DNA of 64,000 nt from Schistocephalus solidus. Its lineage: Eukaryota > Platyhelminthes > Cestoda > Diphyllobothriidea > Diphyllobothriidae. Of the stretch, positions 50,996 to 63,140 are shown one piece after another. Under the pieces are notes generated by a model, which saw only the letters and a list, made by a program, of their open reading frames with translations, did not search any database and was not told where the DNA came from. The stretch spans positions 20,248-84,247 of the forward strand of contig WEDG01000410.1 of NCBI GenBank assembly GCA_017591395.1, written 5' to 3'. Position 1 is the first letter of the stretch. The number at the start of each line of letters is the position of its first letter. Both the position numbers and the translations under genes were made by a program.

Positions 50996-52105
50996 TTTTA
51001 ATTCAATATAATTCATTATATATAAGTGTGATAGACAGAGCCTTTAAAAACCATATTTACAGATAGACGCTAGCAAAACAAGCAAATGTTACATGGCGAT
51101 AGTCGTTTTAGTATATAAATAATTGCTGTCGACTAAATATATGTTCATCAAGTTAAAATGCATCAAGTCTTCTTTTAAAAATTTCTACGCTTTCAGCCTG
51201 AACAACTGAGACTGGCAGTTTGTTCCATTCGTCAATCACCCATTGGTAAAAGAAGTTGGCCCGCACTTCAAGTTTGGCGTGATTTCTTTTCAGTTTGTAT
51301 TGGTGACCTCGGAGACTTGTCATGTTTGCCAATTCAAAAACGTTGGCCATCTGAAGAGCACAATAAACTCCTCTGACCAGTTTGAAGACAAAGATCATAT
51401 CCCTTCTGTATTGCCTATAAGAGAGAGGAAAAATTTTAAGTCTTGCTAGGCGGCCCTCATAGGGTAGGCATTCCAATCCTTTGACTAGTTTCGTTGCCCT
51501 CCGTTGAACTTTCTCCAGCAGAGCGTAGTCATGTTTCGTCTAAGGGCGCCACGCCTAAACGCAATATTCCAACACAGGCCGGATAAATGTTCCAAACACG
51601 CACCCAAAAATCTCTTCGTCAAAATTAACGAAGGACCCCCTGATTGCGCCTAAAATACACAAAGCTTTCTTTGCGATATTCGCCCAGTGTGACGATGGTT
51701 TAAGAGTTGGTGTTATCCATATACCCAAGTCCTTTAGAATATTTACCTCCTAGAGTTGGTGACCACTAATGAAGTACTGGTATTCAAACCTAATCATCCT
51801 TCTGAGACTAGACCGCAGTTGGATTATTTGACATTTGTTAAGATTAAGGTTCAGCAGCCACTCATCACACCATGTTTGCAAGCGATCTAAGTTTTGTTGG
51901 AATTTCCGCACATCCTCCGGTTTTTCAATCTAGTTCCATAACTTCAAATCGTCAGCGAACATTACCTTCTTGCATGTCAGACAATCCAGGCAGTCGTTTA
52001 CGTATATCAGAAACAAAATGGGACCCAGAATGCTGCCCTGCGGAACTCCACTGTGAACGGTTTCCCAATGAGACTTGGCGTCTCTGATACAAACACGCTG
52101 GCACT
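50996..52105 (-). mobile_element. LINE L6, CR1-type (FADD), 5'-truncated
   Basis: Starts within the RT palm at about 52105, where R1 sequence begins, and ends in an AT-rich 3'UTR near 51000. The C-terminal frame 51476-51153 stops with VEIFKRRLDAF. Same group as L5 and L3. Confidence 0.82.
51153..52105 (-). pseudogene. LINE L6 reverse transcriptase, C-terminal half
   Basis: Minus-strand pieces: HWETVHSGVPQGSILGPILF, VNDCLDCLTCKKVMFADDLK with FADD at 51959-51948, WCDEWLLNLNLNKCQI (51860), KALCILGAIRGSF (51650), VLEYC, then 51476-51153: LPYEGRLARLKIFPLSYRQY and WVIDEWNKLPVSVV. Broken by stops between 51930 and 51480. The N-terminal RT and the endonuclease are absent. Confidence 0.85.
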
Positions 52106-52760
52106 GTCTGTGGGAAAGGGTTTGCGTGATCGGTATAGTTAAAAGCAGAAGCACATCATGATGACCAGTTACCATCTTTTTGCGTTGGTTCGTGAGCAAA
52201 TTCATCCATTATGTTCAAAACGATAATCTAGGCAATTGTTGATTGCAATGTGACTGCAGAGAGTTAAAGGACGCACGTAATGATATGAGGGAGATCAGTG
52301 CTATGATAAAAGGAAGCATGACCAGCAAAGCGTAAAGTTGTAAGGAGACGTGTCAAGGTGACGCAACCAGTTTCACACGAACAATAATGTACTTGATGGA
52401 AACCGTCTTATTTCTAAGCATTTCCATTAAAAAAGATTTGGGATATGAAGCCCATCGCTTTTCCTGTAAACGTCGAATTTCGGTGTGATCTCATTGTCAT
52501 GCATCGCCGTCTGAAACGCGTCAGAATCAGAATAGCATTCGGGCGCCAGAACGTGTGTGCGGACAAAAACAATAGTTGTAAATAGCCATTATGCCGTATG
52601 ATATAAATAGTTGTTAAACACTAACAAGGTCTTTGCAAGCCAAATAACCTGAAAATTGGTAGCCACTTCTAATTGACATTTGTCTCTTTTGAGCTCTTAT
52701 ACGGTTTTGAGCAAACTCCCCAAAGTGCCCGTTAAGTTACAAATAACAACTTGTAAAGTG
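52106..52760. repeat. R1/R3 repeat copy, inverted relative to 30150-30900
   Basis: 52106-52205 (+) continues the R1 module (AEAHHDDQLP), interrupted on its left by LINE L6. 52210-52760 matches 30870-30300 inverted, including the LAPECYSDSD frame on the minus strand. Confidence 0.55.
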
Positions 52761-52799
52761 TGTATTTAATTGTATCTCAATTTCTTTGTTGGCCGTCTA

Positions 52800-53015
52800 G
52801 ATATGCAATATAGAGAGAAGGTCGAATGCAGAGACGAATTCTTCGATGCAGCCATAAAAGCTTTGAATACAGCACTGAGATATTTTAATCCGTATTCAAA
52901 AGGATTCCCAGTAAAATTTCAGTTCTACAAAACGACACAGTTGAAATGTCGCATTAAGTCGACGCTTCATAACTTGAAGGAACACTTCTATTCAGATGTG
53001 GTGTTGCAAGCTTAA
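52800..53015 (+). other. Exon-like R1 module, 'CRDEFFDAAIKALN'
   Basis: Preceded by a pyrimidine-rich tract and CCGTCTAG (52792-52799), a possible acceptor. The frame reads YREKVECRDEFFDAAIKALN and on to a TAA at 53015. It is the least decayed version of the R1 module. Lies about 140 nt upstream of a MYSNDF module (53150), suggesting two exons of one former gene. No known domain. Confidence 0.3.
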
Positions 53016-53149
53016 TTTTTTGTCAAATACGAACGTCTTGTCATACATTGTAGATTATTTGTAAATCCAGAGCACTCACTTTATAAAGAGTATTTACATG
53101 TAACGTGGTGCAGACAAATATTTGAGTATATTGCAATCATAATTTCTGA

Positions 53150-53310
53150 GTATTTGCAGCGCAAACATATGTACAGCAACGATTTCAGGACGAAAGCAAA
53201 GACGCTGGTAAAAGTATTAACAATGTTTCGGGGCATTCGAAATCCCCACAGTTTGGAGAACAACTGCACAGTAAAATCCTTCATGGGCACAAAACTAACT
53301 AATGTTGTGA
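53150..53310 (+). other. Exon-like module 'MYSNDF' (paralogue of 24587-24731)
   Basis: Starts after TATTTGCAG. HMYSNDFRTKAKTLVKVLTM aligns with the MYDRDFVTEE module of U1/U3 in length, the D-F and K-V-L-T positions and S-L-[DE]-N. The frame stays open to 53390. Confidence 0.3.
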
Positions 53311-53390
53311 TCCAAAAACGAAGCCACCTACAGGCATTCTCTATCCAAACGATTTGGAATTTCTACTCCAGAGAGTTCTTTGATTCATGA

Positions 53391-55055
53391 AGAACTACAT
53401 GCCCATACCTTGTTAAGACTTCCATTGAAACCCAACTGTACTGGCAAAAAACGTTTGCATTAACTGTAACTCAGAGGTTTCCCCTTTTGAAAATAATGCA
53501 TCTAGTCTTTATAACTCACGAGCGTGACTAATATAAACGTCATTTAACAAAGCAGTTATTTTCTGATTTCTCAAGCTTAATTCCCATGCATAAGCATCGG
53601 TTATTCCAGCTTTTGCTGAATTATTTGACATTTTTTATGGCTCTTTATGTCTTATTTACGCACTGAAAAATGAATTTAAACAAAAAAATCATTAAGGCTG
53701 AGTTTGCACTGCACGGGTGTTTCGAGGTTTCGGTCAAAGAGGGACTCTGTCAGAAAGAGGCATCTAACGTTGCCACTGGATATACGAGGCCTATTATTTT
53801 TTTTATAAATGGTAGCATTCTTTTTGAACCGAGGTTCCTATGATAAGAGAATTTGTCAAATATGTTTGGCATGCACTAGCGCAGGAATGTTTGCATGCGA
53901 AATCCAAGGGATTCGGTGGAATGCCGGTTTCTTCCTGGGATAATTATCTATTTCAATCGATGAATGTTTTGGACCTACATTGTTTCAAAAAACATTGCGT
54001 CAGTGTGTGGGTAAGAGAGAACGCTTGAATTCAGAGACCTTTTCAGAAGGTACCCCTTGCCCATGAAATTGCTGTCTACTTATCATAATTCATTTTGCCT
54101 CAACCATTTTCGGAGCAGCATAAAGACATTATATATTTTTAATATAATTTTTTTAACTTCGAATGGCATTTAAAAGGAATGTTAACAATTGATAAGCAGT
54201 TCATCATAAAACTGAAGATCATATCTATGCGAAAAAGATAAGGCTTAATAGTGCTAAGCCCACTTGCATATAATTCCCAGATGTAAACAGAGAACATTTT
54301 AGATAAGCCAACGCCTTCATAAGTTGATGTATACATAAAAGTGTACTGTTGGAGAGCAAGGTTATGACTTTACACTGTCTTCTTAAGCGAAAATTAAAAG
54401 TAAGGGAGATTTGAATGACCAACACGTGGCATATTTACCGTAATTAGCCAATCACACGACAATATGAATTATAGAAAATCCAGGAATTAAACGCAGTTCG
54501 GTTGCTTATGGAACTTTTCATTGTGAACACCTGAAAATTTGAGGTACCGGGGTCATGTCATGTCAGCCAGAATGTGGAAACTCAAACCCAAAGAGAGAGT
54601 TCAAAATCAGTTGACGTATTTATCTCATCATCTGTTGTACTGTTCAATATTTCTTCGAGGGAAGTGACTACCTGTTGCAACATAACCGCCTTCATTTGAG
54701 GATTACACACCGGCTTCTTCATTACGTTGAGGGGAATCACTGACGCTCCATGTAGGGATGCTTAATCATTCCAGTCAGCTGCAAAGCGTTACTGTGAACA
54801 AACATATGGAACTACCAAAAATTCTTACCGTATAGTTTAATCATATTGACGTAGAATTTTACCATTGCACAGGTCAGAGCACAATGACCAATTGCAGCCG
54901 ACCAACTGAGCAACTGCCCAACCACTTTCAAATTGAACTAACTGCACACTATTGTGTTCGCTCGCAAGTCAACCCACAAACTTCAAATCTTGCCCCGAAT
55001 ATGGGCATTGTGATTGAAGAAACCCCTTTGCTGGTCTTCACGCCCAAGCATCCAC
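53391..55055. other. No recognisable feature
   Basis: AT-rich. A 62-codon frame at 53840-54028 has no motif. No TE or RNA signal recognised. Confidence 0.45.
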
Positions 55056-55059
55056 CGAA

Positions 55060-55865
55060 AAAATTCACAAACTTCCTCCTTGCAGTCATGGGCAGTTCGA
55101 CCGTTGATTTCGACGAGGTCCACCGTATGCTCCACAACAGGTGTTGCAGGGACGGTGACTTGCGCGTGAGTTAGTTTTAAGTGATAGTTGCCGTGCACTG
55201 CAGCGACCGCACTCTCTCCTCCTCCCCCACCTGAATCCGGTGTCAAGACAGAGTCCAGAAGACCGGAGATGGGAGAGGGCGCAGGTGGCTGGCGCGGCCG
55301 AAGCCACCCCTGGGCGTGCCACCACACTTGGCTCGGATCCCACAGAGTGGGCGTGCCAGTAAAGCCACATTAAGAAGGAGCCATTGCAACCTGACTCTCA
55401 GTCCGCAAGTCAGCCACTCCACACAAAACACACATTGGGCTGAGCACGCGGTCCGAGTTATCCCGTCAGTTGGCAACCTTCCAAGCCACGGCTTTAAGCG
55501 CACCGTGATAGGTTCAAGCGTGTCAGATTGTTTATAGTGAGGAAAATACGCTGAGCTCTTGACCTCACTCTCTCCCCACCCCACAATCAGACCACTGTCC
55601 GAGCCGGTCAGTTGCCTGATGTGGGACTGGGCATATTGGCTGACGGATCGGCGTACCCGTCTTCGTGCGCCACAGCACGACCTGGTCCCATAACGCACAC
55701 ACCAGGATTCACAAACTCTGGGGATATGAAGCAGCCATCGCCGTCTGACTCCCAGTACACTGGTCAGCCACTCGACACACACAGCACATACACTGAGCCG
55801 ACGGCGTGGTCTGGTGGAAGCGTCAGATTGGCAGACTTCCCAGCCACGGTGTCTAGGAAACCGTG
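55060..55865 (-). repeat. Repeat M, longest copy
   Basis: Minus strand from about 55865 to 55060. The last roughly 540 bp match the inserted copy at 8284-8825, and the upstream part matches 32736-32815 (GTGCGTTATGG..CCAGGTCGTGCTGTGGCG). A 179-codon frame on the minus strand (55782-55243) has no domain and is not kept in other copies, so it is probably not a protein. It directly abuts the 3' end of L7. Confidence 0.7.
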
Positions 55866-55952
55866 ATATACTCTGGTAAATGGTGATTGTGAGAGTGTTG
55901 TCGATGCACTGGTGTAGGTAGTGTGCACTGATGTAGCTTAGCCTACGGTGGT

Positions 55953-56390
55953 TTACCGGAGGTTGTCGTGGAGGCGCATGTGTCCTAATAGGCCCATGCG
56001 GTGTGTAAATGTGCGGGAGCAGTGAGGGCAGTAAAGGCGGGCGCGACGACTGTATGTCTGAGCCCCAGGCACTGGTTCACCAGCCTCCGTCCGATGGATT
56101 CGCAGGTGACCGACCAGGCCAATGCGTGAGTTGAAGTTGCGGGCGCAGTGTGGGCAGGAGAAACCGGTAGAGGCTGGGAGGATGTCATTCATGGTAGTGG
56201 AAGTGGCAGGGGCTCTAAGAATGGCAGGAGCTGAGGGTGTGCATGGTGTATCGGTGTTGTCGGCATTGTGGTGAATTCCGCTGTCATTGATGCGCATGTG
56301 ACCGAATAGGCCCATGCGATGAGTGAATGCGCGAGGACAGTGAGGGCAGTGGAGGCGACGATCTCTGCTGTGTGATGGTGCTCCAGGCAC
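55953..56390 (-). pseudogene. L7 C-terminal C2H2 zinc-finger array
   Basis: An open frame of 145 codons with CPHCPRAFTHRMGLFGHMR (residues about 17-35; last His changed to Asn), CPHCARNFNSRIGLVGHLR (74-92) and CPHCSRTFTHRMGLLGHMR (122-140). Upstream in the same reading, after a stop at about 56445, lie CTQCDRTFT and, at about 56740, a fifth finger RCQRIFRARIGLVGHLRTQC that lacks its first Cys. Linkers are Thr/Pro-rich. A DNA- or RNA-binding role for the retrotransposon protein is likely by analogy with zinc-knuckle tails of other LINEs. Confidence 0.85.
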
Positions 56391-56795
56391 TGGCTCACCG
56401 GTCTCTGTACGATGTATTCGAATGTGACCGACCAGGCCGATGCGTTAGGTGAATGTGCGGTCGCATTGAGTACAGCTTAGGAGAGATTCCCCATCGCTGA
56501 TGGTGGTGGTGGTGGTAGTGAAGGCGGTGGTGGTTGAAGTGGTAGTGGTAACAGGCGATGAGTATATGGATGTGGTCTCTATGATGGTGGGAGTAATGGA
56601 ATTGATGCCAGGAGTGAGGGTGGGGGAGTCAGAATGAGGGTTGGCAGAATTTGACGTGGAAATTGGAATCGTCGGATTGTTGGTGCATTGCGTCCGAAGA
56701 TGTCCAACCAGGCCGATTCGCGCGCGGAAGATGCGTTGACAGCGCGGGAATGTTGGCAGGGCCTGGGCATTGGCGGTGTTGATCCGGGGCGCTGG

Positions 56796-57240
56796 TTACT
56801 TTCGTGCCGCTCTTTTGGCCTTGGCGGTGGCGATCAAGTTGGCCTCATAGATTGCTGAACCAGTCTTCACTGATCTTCTCCATGCCTGTCTATCCTGGGG
56901 GAGGTCCTCCCAGGTCGCACAGTTGATTTGCAGTTGCTTCAGCGATTTCTCCAAAGTGTCCTTGTAGCGTCGTTTTTGACCTCCCTGCCTGCGAGAACCA
57001 ATTGCGACATCACCGTAGAAAAGTCGTTTGGGTAGTCGCTCGTCGTCCATTCTTACCAGGTGGCCGCTCCATCGCAGTTGCACTTGCCTCAGCATGGCAT
57101 GGATGCTGAGGATTCCGGTCCGCTCCAGGACTTCCGTGTCCGAGGATCCTGTCTTGCCATCTCAGCTTCAGTATTCTGCGGAGGCAGCTGAGATGAAAGT
57201 GATTCAACTTCCTGGCTTGGTTCGAGTAGACGGTCCAGGT
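56796..57240 (-). pseudogene. L7 post-RT domain
   Basis: Frame 57095-56796: [68 protein letters not shown], then a TAA in frame with the zinc-finger part. Upstream, [19 protein letters not shown] (57204-57150) is in another frame. This region is conserved in all RTE remnants of the window and is therefore the best marker of the family. Confidence 0.85.
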
Positions 57241-58795
57241 TTCCGCTCCGTAAAAGGAGTGTCGACAAGACGACGGCCTTGTACATCTTCAGTTTGGTTT
57301 TCATGTGAATATCGTGGCGATTCCACACGGAGGACTGCAGCCGGCCGAAAGCCTGACTAGCTTTGGAGATCCGTTTGGCAACCTCGTCATCGATTCTCGT
57401 GTTGCGCGACATTGTGCTTCCTAGATAAGCGAAGGTTTCCACGTTTTTTGAGTTGAGCACGTTGACATTGATTCGAGGAGCATTGTATTCCGCGCTGGGT
57501 GGCGGCTGGTGCATGACAACCGTTTTGGCTGTACTGATTGTAAATCCAAAATCGGCGCAGCCGTCGGCGAAGAGGTTCATGCTTCTTTGCATGTCCTCCT
57601 CCGTCACGGTGTTAAGGGCGCAGTCGTCCGCGAAGAGCAAGTCATGGACTGTAGTCGTAGACACGCGCGTTGGAGCCTGCTTACGCCGACTAATGAGAAG
57701 GTGCCCGTCAGTTCTGTAGGCGATGCGGATACCAGGCTGCTCATCACGGTACGCGTCCATCAGCATAGCCCAGAACATGAGACTGAAGAGGGTGGGGGCT
57801 AGTACGCAGCCCTGCTTCACTCCGTTGGTCACTGCGAATGCTTCGGATACCATACCGTTGTCAGTGACGCGCGCCGTCATCCCGTCATGAAGCTGACGCA
57901 CCATGTGCGTGAACCGCTCAGGGCAGCCAAATTTCTGCATGAATTTCCACAGTCCGTCACGATTCACCGTGTCAAAGGCTTTCGTTAGATCCACGAAGGT
58001 AGTGTATAGGTGAGTTCGCATCTCCTGACACTTCTCTTGTAGCTGGCGGGCGGCAAAAATCATATCGGTTGTTCCGCGGTGTCGGCGGAAGCCACATTGG
58101 CTTTCCGGGAGCAGGCCCTGCTGTAGGGTACCGTTAAAATGATTGAGAAGGATACGGGCGAAGATCTTCCCGGCGATGTTGAGCAACGAGATGCCTCTGT
58201 GATTATCACAGAGTTGCCGGTTCCCCTTCCGTTTGTAAAGATGAACGATGGTTGCGTCTTTGAAATCCTGAGGAACTTGTCCTTGGCGCCACATCTCCTG
58301 GAAGAGTGTTGGGATTTCTGCCATCAGCCGGGGCCCACCGTGCTTGTAGACTTCCGGTGGGATTGCGTCAGATCCCGGTGCTTTCCTGCTGGAAATCTGC
58401 TGCACGGCCCGGATGGTTTCTGGTAGGGAAGGCGGCAGATCCAGGTCATTGTTCGTGTCCACTTGAGGGAGCCGGTCAATGACAGCATCGGAGATGGCTG
58501 ATGAACAGTTAAGGATATTTCTGAAGTGCTCGCCCCAGCGCTTCAGAATTTGCGATTTCTCTGTCAGCAGTGTTGTGCCGTCAGAGCTGAGCAGCGGTGC
58601 GGACCCCTTAATACACGGACCGTAGATGGCTTTGATGGCTTTAAAAAAGTTTTTAATTTCATTGCGGTCCGCATACCCCTGGATTTCCTCAGTCTTTCGG
58701 ATCATCCAGGCATCCTGCATCTCCCGCAGCCGTTGTCGTACAAGGCGCCTGCATCTGAAAAAGGCTGCATTGGTGGCGTCAGTCCGAATGTCCAT
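57089..58795 (-). CDS. L7 reverse transcriptase (RTE type), longest open frame of the window
   Basis: 568 codons open. Domains: linker with [33 protein letters not shown] (49-61); RT fingers [20 protein letters not shown] (about 135-154) and [20 protein letters not shown]; palm [20 protein letters not shown] (266-285); [18 protein letters not shown]; catalytic FADD at residues 388-391 (57634-57623); thumb [21 protein letters not shown] frameshift near residue 520 (after AVVLSTLL) turns the last 50 residues into noise. All catalytic Asp residues are present, so the RT core may be intact. Confidence 0.92.
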   Translation of the reverse strand: MDIRTDATNAAFFRCRRLVRQRLREMQDAWMIRKTEEIQGYADRNEIKNFFKAIKAIYGPCIKGSAPLLSSDGTTLLTEKSQILKRWGEHFRNILNCSSAISDAVIDRLPQVDTNNDLDLPPSLPETIRAVQQISSRKAPGSDAIPPEVYKHGGPRLMAEIPTLFQEMWRQGQVPQDFKDATIVHLYKRKGNRQLCDNHRGISLLNIAGKIFARILLNHFNGTLQQGLLPESQCGFRRHRGTTDMIFAARQLQEKCQEMRTHLYTTFVDLTKAFDTVNRDGLWKFMQKFGCPERFTHMVRQLHDGMTARVTDNGMVSEAFAVTNGVKQGCVLAPTLFSLMFWAMLMDAYRDEQPGIRIAYRTDGHLLISRRKQAPTRVSTTTVHDLLFADDCALNTVTEEDMQRSMNLFADGCADFGFTISTAKTVVMHQPPPSAEYNAPRINVNVLNSKNVETFAYLGSTMSRNTRIDDEVAKRISKASQAFGRLQSSVWNRHDIHMKTKLKMYKAVVLSTLLLRSGNLDRLLEPSQEVESLSSQLPPQNTEAEMARQDPRTRKSWSGPESSASMPC

Positions 58796-59079
58796 GTAGA
58801 CTTTGTGTAGTCTATTCTTCTCCGCGAGTAAGTTGCTGATGTCGGCGTCATTGTCGTCAAACCAGTCCTGGTGTCGACGGTGTGCGCGTCCGAGTACATC
58901 GAGGGCGGTGGACTATATGACATTTCACAGTTGACACCATCGTGTCTCCACGGTAGTGTTATCATCTGGAGCATGCAGGTGCTCCAGTTTCTCGGTTATT
59001 TGGTTGCTGTAATCAAAACAGTGAACAGACAAATTTAATAAAAGAGTATTTAACTTACATGGCGGCCTCTTACCTTGGG

Positions 59080-59860
59080 GCCTCCATCGGGGTTACAGTC
59101 GGAGCCTCATCTGGGAGATGACGAGGCGGTTATCTGTCTAACCATTGGCATTGCGGATCGCCTTGGTTACCAGCACGTCCTGTCGACCTCGCCTCCGGAC
59201 GAGAACATAGTCCAGCAGATGCCAGCGTCGCGACCGAGGGTGCATCCATGTGGCCTTCTTCCGCGTCGGAAGGCGGAAGAAGGTGTTGGTCAGCAGGAGA
59301 CGGTGTTCCGCACACGTGTGCAGAAGAAGGAGGCCGTTATCGTTACAGCTATGGAGACCGTGGGGACCCAGCACTCCCTGCCAGGCAGCGTGGTCCGTCC
59401 CGACGCGGGCATTGAAATCACCAAGGACAATTTACTTGTCCTCTTTCGGCACAGTCGCCAGCAAGGCGTGCAGGTCGTCGTTGAATTTGTCCTTCGCCGC
59501 ATCAGAGCTCGTCATTGGGGGAGCATAGGCGCTGAGGATGGTGGCGAACTGGTCTCCCCGAAGAGGCAGGCGGAGGCTCATCAGGCGATCATTGATACCC
59601 TGCGGCAGACAGGGCAGACGTCCGACGATGTCGTTACGAATGGCAAATGCAACACCAGCGTCGCGTCGCTCTGCCTTTGACCGGCCGCTCCAGAAGAATG
59701 TGCAGCCGGCCCTTACCTCCTCCAGCTGACCCTGCTCAGAAAATCGGGTCTCGCTGAGAGCAGCAATGTCCACCTTGTAGCGCGCCAGTTCCCAAACGAC
59801 TAGCGCCGTCCTCCGTTCCTGCCGGTTGCTCTTAGGATTGTCTTAAAGGAAACGAAAATT
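59080..59860 (-). pseudogene. L7 apurinic-type endonuclease
   Basis: Starts LTLAAWNFRFL (a stop follows, where related copies read on), then [19 protein letters not shown] with the catalytic Glu (59770-59710), [43 protein letters not shown] (59430-59370), [20 protein letters not shown] and [12 protein letters not shown]. Frames change near 59430 and 59140. Typical RTE endonuclease lacking only the last SDH-type motif in clean form (TDNRLVIS). Confidence 0.88.
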
Positions 59861-60300
59861 CCAGGCTGCTAGTGTGAGTGGACTCACCCCAGCAGCCTGG
59901 ACAGTATGGCGAGGGGATGGGGACGGGGGTATTGTTGTTTGTTTAAGTTTTACGACCGCGTAGTTTGCGATCTGCGAGCCGCGACCGGCTGCAGAAGACG
60001 TGAGACCCAGTATTTTTTTAGGGCACATTTTCTAGCCACTTCCTCCGCGAGGAGGCAAAGCAGTGCTATCCCTAAATAGGGCTGCTCGGACATCCCAGAC
60101 GGCTACCGAACTCCACTATGGGACACGGATTTGTTTTTAGTGGGAGAACGACCCGAGTTAGTCTGGGCCGCCTACGGGGTTGCTTTCGCCCCCAACCGAA
60201 GGACTTTTTGAGAGGGGGGAGGTGGGAAGTTCGGGAGTCAGACATACCGGTTGTGGAGGCACACAAAACACCGGAGCCATTCACCTGGATTTATAACTGT

Positions 60301-60544
60301 TTACAATAATATGCAGAACCTTATTTGACATCAACTGCCAGCTCGTTTCTTTTAAGACGCCTTGCATTATCTCAATGGATGAACTTTAGAAATTAGTGCT
60401 ACTTTTTCGTAAATACATTATGCTAAATGTGCTGTTTACGCAGCAAAACCAAATTATACATGCTATTTAGCCGGGAACTCTACGATAGTAACAGCAAATC
60501 CTTAACGGTGTATGTATAACCGTTGTTCATAACAAGCCCGGAAT
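60301..60544. other. Unexplained stretch
   Basis: AT-rich sequence between L7 and repeat P, with no signal. Confidence 0.4.
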
Positions 60545-60861
60545 TAAACGGAACCTTTAAAAATGAACGAATACAATACTTTATGAAGGAAAAGCTCACT
60601 ATTTGAAAACGTCTCATAAACATATAGAAATATTTCAAATTTGACATCTGCTCGCCCTTCAAGAGTTAAATGTGATGAAGATGGAGTGTTTTATTAATTT
60701 AGTACAAGAAAGAAAGGTTTTTGGTACGTATCTTTGAACGTACATCATACATAATAAGATTATCGAAAGCAATTAGAATAGTTCATATAATTTAAACGAC
60801 ATTTTTTACAGAATGTTGTGAATGCAGACGGGCGAAAAGAAGGTTGTTCGCGAGCATATTA
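60545..60861 (+). repeat. Repeat P, left half, followed by LINE L8
   Basis: Matches 63290-63556 and 26785-26966. The match stops in the motif GAAGGTTGTTC, where L8 begins. Confidence 0.75.
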
Positions 60862-63140
60862 TTCTCTTATGTGGTGATTTTGATCCTTTGAATATACGTC
60901 CGCTTACGTTGTAAGGCTTTGGTTACTTTGTTTTCTTTAATACTCGCACTGATGCCCCTCTTGATCACGTTTTGAGTAACCAACCCAAGTTTTTCCTTGT
61001 TAAGAACAGAGCTCCATTGTCTGGTTCCGATCACTCTGTATTATTAGGCCTTCGAAAAATTTACTCAACTTCAATGCGTGCACTTCTACTCCAACCAGAA
61101 AGGAAAATAACGGTTCACGACGTATCTCCGGAAAACATTTTTCTTCTTCAGACTTGTATACCGTACTTTATCCCCGTCTTCCTCAGTTAATCCAATATTG
61201 AGTCATGCTCCATCTTCCTTACAACAATTTTAAAAGAGATTTGTAATATTTTTTGTCCTCTTTTTACCGTTTTAAGTCCGACCTGACAGAATTTCTTTCC
61301 CTAATGTAAAATCGTTCAGACGTAAAAAATAAATTCTTTACAAGCTATGTCTCCATGGCTGTCTAAAGGAGGTTAACGTTTAAATAAAACGTAAAATTTG
61401 CAGACTAAATGATTTGTTTATTAGTCAGATTTTTGCCTCTCCGTCCAAACCTTCTTTTCGGCTTTCCTCTGCTGAAATATGGAGGAATCTTAAGCATCTC
61501 ACTGGCCAATGTGGTAAACTGGCAATTGGTTGACGCTAATTAAGACGATGTAAATGAACATTTTATCCATACTTTTACTGACTCCAATCCCCCACAAACA
61601 AAATTTTGCTACTACAAAGCGTTTTTTCTTCCGTGTCAGTGGCCACATTGGAGAAACACCGGAAACGTCCGTGGTTTCAGCTGCTGCTGGGCCGGATAAA
61701 GTCTCTCAGATTGTCTCTATTTTGACACATTATATAAACATGTCCATCATGGAGTCAAATATTTCTGACATTTATCGTTCAGTAAGAATCCCTCCTATCC
61801 TTAAAAAGTCTGTTAATTTTGGTCCTAATTATATAGTCCCTTGGCCTGCTCTTCCGCTTAACTGAAGATTGCTGAACGAGTCGCTCTCGATACAATTAAG
61901 ACATTTTCCTTCAATTTCTCCGACCCATTACAATTTGCCTTTAAGGACCAGCGTTGTCCCCTAGCTGCCGTTGCCCTCGTGGTACATTCGGCTCTGTAAG
62001 ATTTAGAAAAGGGCTGCTGTGCGTATGCATGCACATTTCTTGACTTCTCCTCCATCTCCTCCTTAAGAAAACATCCGCGTTTGGCTCTCCCGGCTGGGTT
62101 GTTTCTTGGCTCGAAGACTATTTTACTTCCTGCACTTAATTCATACAATCCGGCAAGCGGCAATCTACTATCTTTTTCAAACAACTGTGGTGTTCTTCAA
62201 GGTGCCATCTTATCCCCTCACCTATTTCTCCCTTTAAACTGATGATTTGAGATCACTAAACGACTGTCTGTACATTAAATATGCTGACGACATGGTTTTT
62301 AGTATTCCTCTTAAAAATCAGACACATCAACAATGAGTGAAGGCTGGCCTCGACCATGTTTCAGCTGGCTCATCAGATAATGGTCTTCAACTCAACCATG
62401 AGCAATCTGTCCAAAGTGTTATTCACCTGCGACCATTCCCTAGTTCTCAATACTCAGCCATCCTTCGCAACGACGTATCCTCTATTCAGTGCCTTGGCGT
62501 TACTCCGACATCGCATCTTTCATTCTTCCAACATATCGATACTCTTTTTACGAAAATTCGTAAACTTCTATAATACATCCACTTTTTACGTTCCTATCAC
62601 ACACCTCAAGCCTATATCTGGCGATTTATAGAGGCATGTGTTATTCCCCTCATCCTTTTTTTCCTACCGTGATTTTGCCAGCTTTGCGTAAGCAGGATTT
62701 TTGATTCTAACGCAAATTCTCCGAATGCTCTCTTCTGCCGCTGGTGTTTCTTATACTGTTTTAGTGGATTTGAAACAAAAATGGCACTTAACGCCAGTCA
62801 AATAATTTGCTAGAGGAATCCTTCATTATGTCACCCATCACTTTCTACTCTGAGATGATGACTATGAAGTCTTCTCGTCCGATGCTCAGAGGCTTTCGCC
62901 ATAGAGCCTGCCGTACAACGGCAATTTAGCGCTCCATTTTGCAATTTCTAGCATGCTACTTTACGTGTTAAAGAGACTACAATTAAAAAGCTGAGACCTG
63001 AACTGTCTCTCCACTTGATGTCCATATTTGACTCTTTGATTCTTGCCTATTATGTTTATTTATCCTATTATCTTAATGAATGGAGCCATTTATATTTTTG
63101 CTAAAAACTTTGAATAATAATTCAAAATAAAGCGTATTCC
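60862..63140 (+). mobile_element. LINE L8 remnant (different clade), with TTTGAA/TTCAAA terminal hairpin
   Basis: Begins in the endonuclease C-terminal part (60990-61060, with SGSDHSVLLGL), followed by a long decayed linker, RT (61780-62600) and a 3' end with the hairpin TTTGAA-TAATAA-TTCAAA (63109-63126), an AATAAAGCG sequence and a CT-rich tail. Protein motifs differ from L1-L6. The fragment at 37080-37295 is another 3' end of this family. Confidence 0.75.
61550..62640 (+). pseudogene. LINE L8 reverse transcriptase, decayed
   Basis: Frame pieces on +: VSQIVSILTHYINMSIMESN (61710-61770), ERVALDTIKTFSFNFSDPLQ (61875-61935), NNCGVLQGAILSPHLF (62180-62230; cf. GVPQGSxLSP), KYADDMVFSIPL with YADD at 62280-62291, NGLQLNHEQSVQSVIHLRPF, then IQCLGVTPTSHLSFFQHIDT. 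Many shifts. The ILSPHLF and LGVT-type motifs suggest a different LINE clade from L1-L6; I cannot name it safely. Confidence 0.75.

Larger units (their letters stand above)
55866..60300 (-). mobile_element. LINE L7, RTE-like with C-terminal zinc fingers, nearly full length
   Basis: About 4.4 kb, minus strand: 5' leader (60300-59890), endonuclease (59860-59080), linker (58970-58700), RT (58795-57250), post-RT domain (57240-56800) and a zinc-finger array (56790-55953). The 3' end is near 55866, where repeat M begins. One reading unit seems to have encoded everything; a handful of stops and shifts now break it. Remnants alpha, beta, 34.2 kb, and those in U1-U3 belong to this family. Confidence 0.88.

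Noticed and set aside
55243..55782. 179-codon frame antisense in repeat M as a gene
   Set aside because: The frame is broken in all other M copies, and M behaves as a non-coding mobile repeat.
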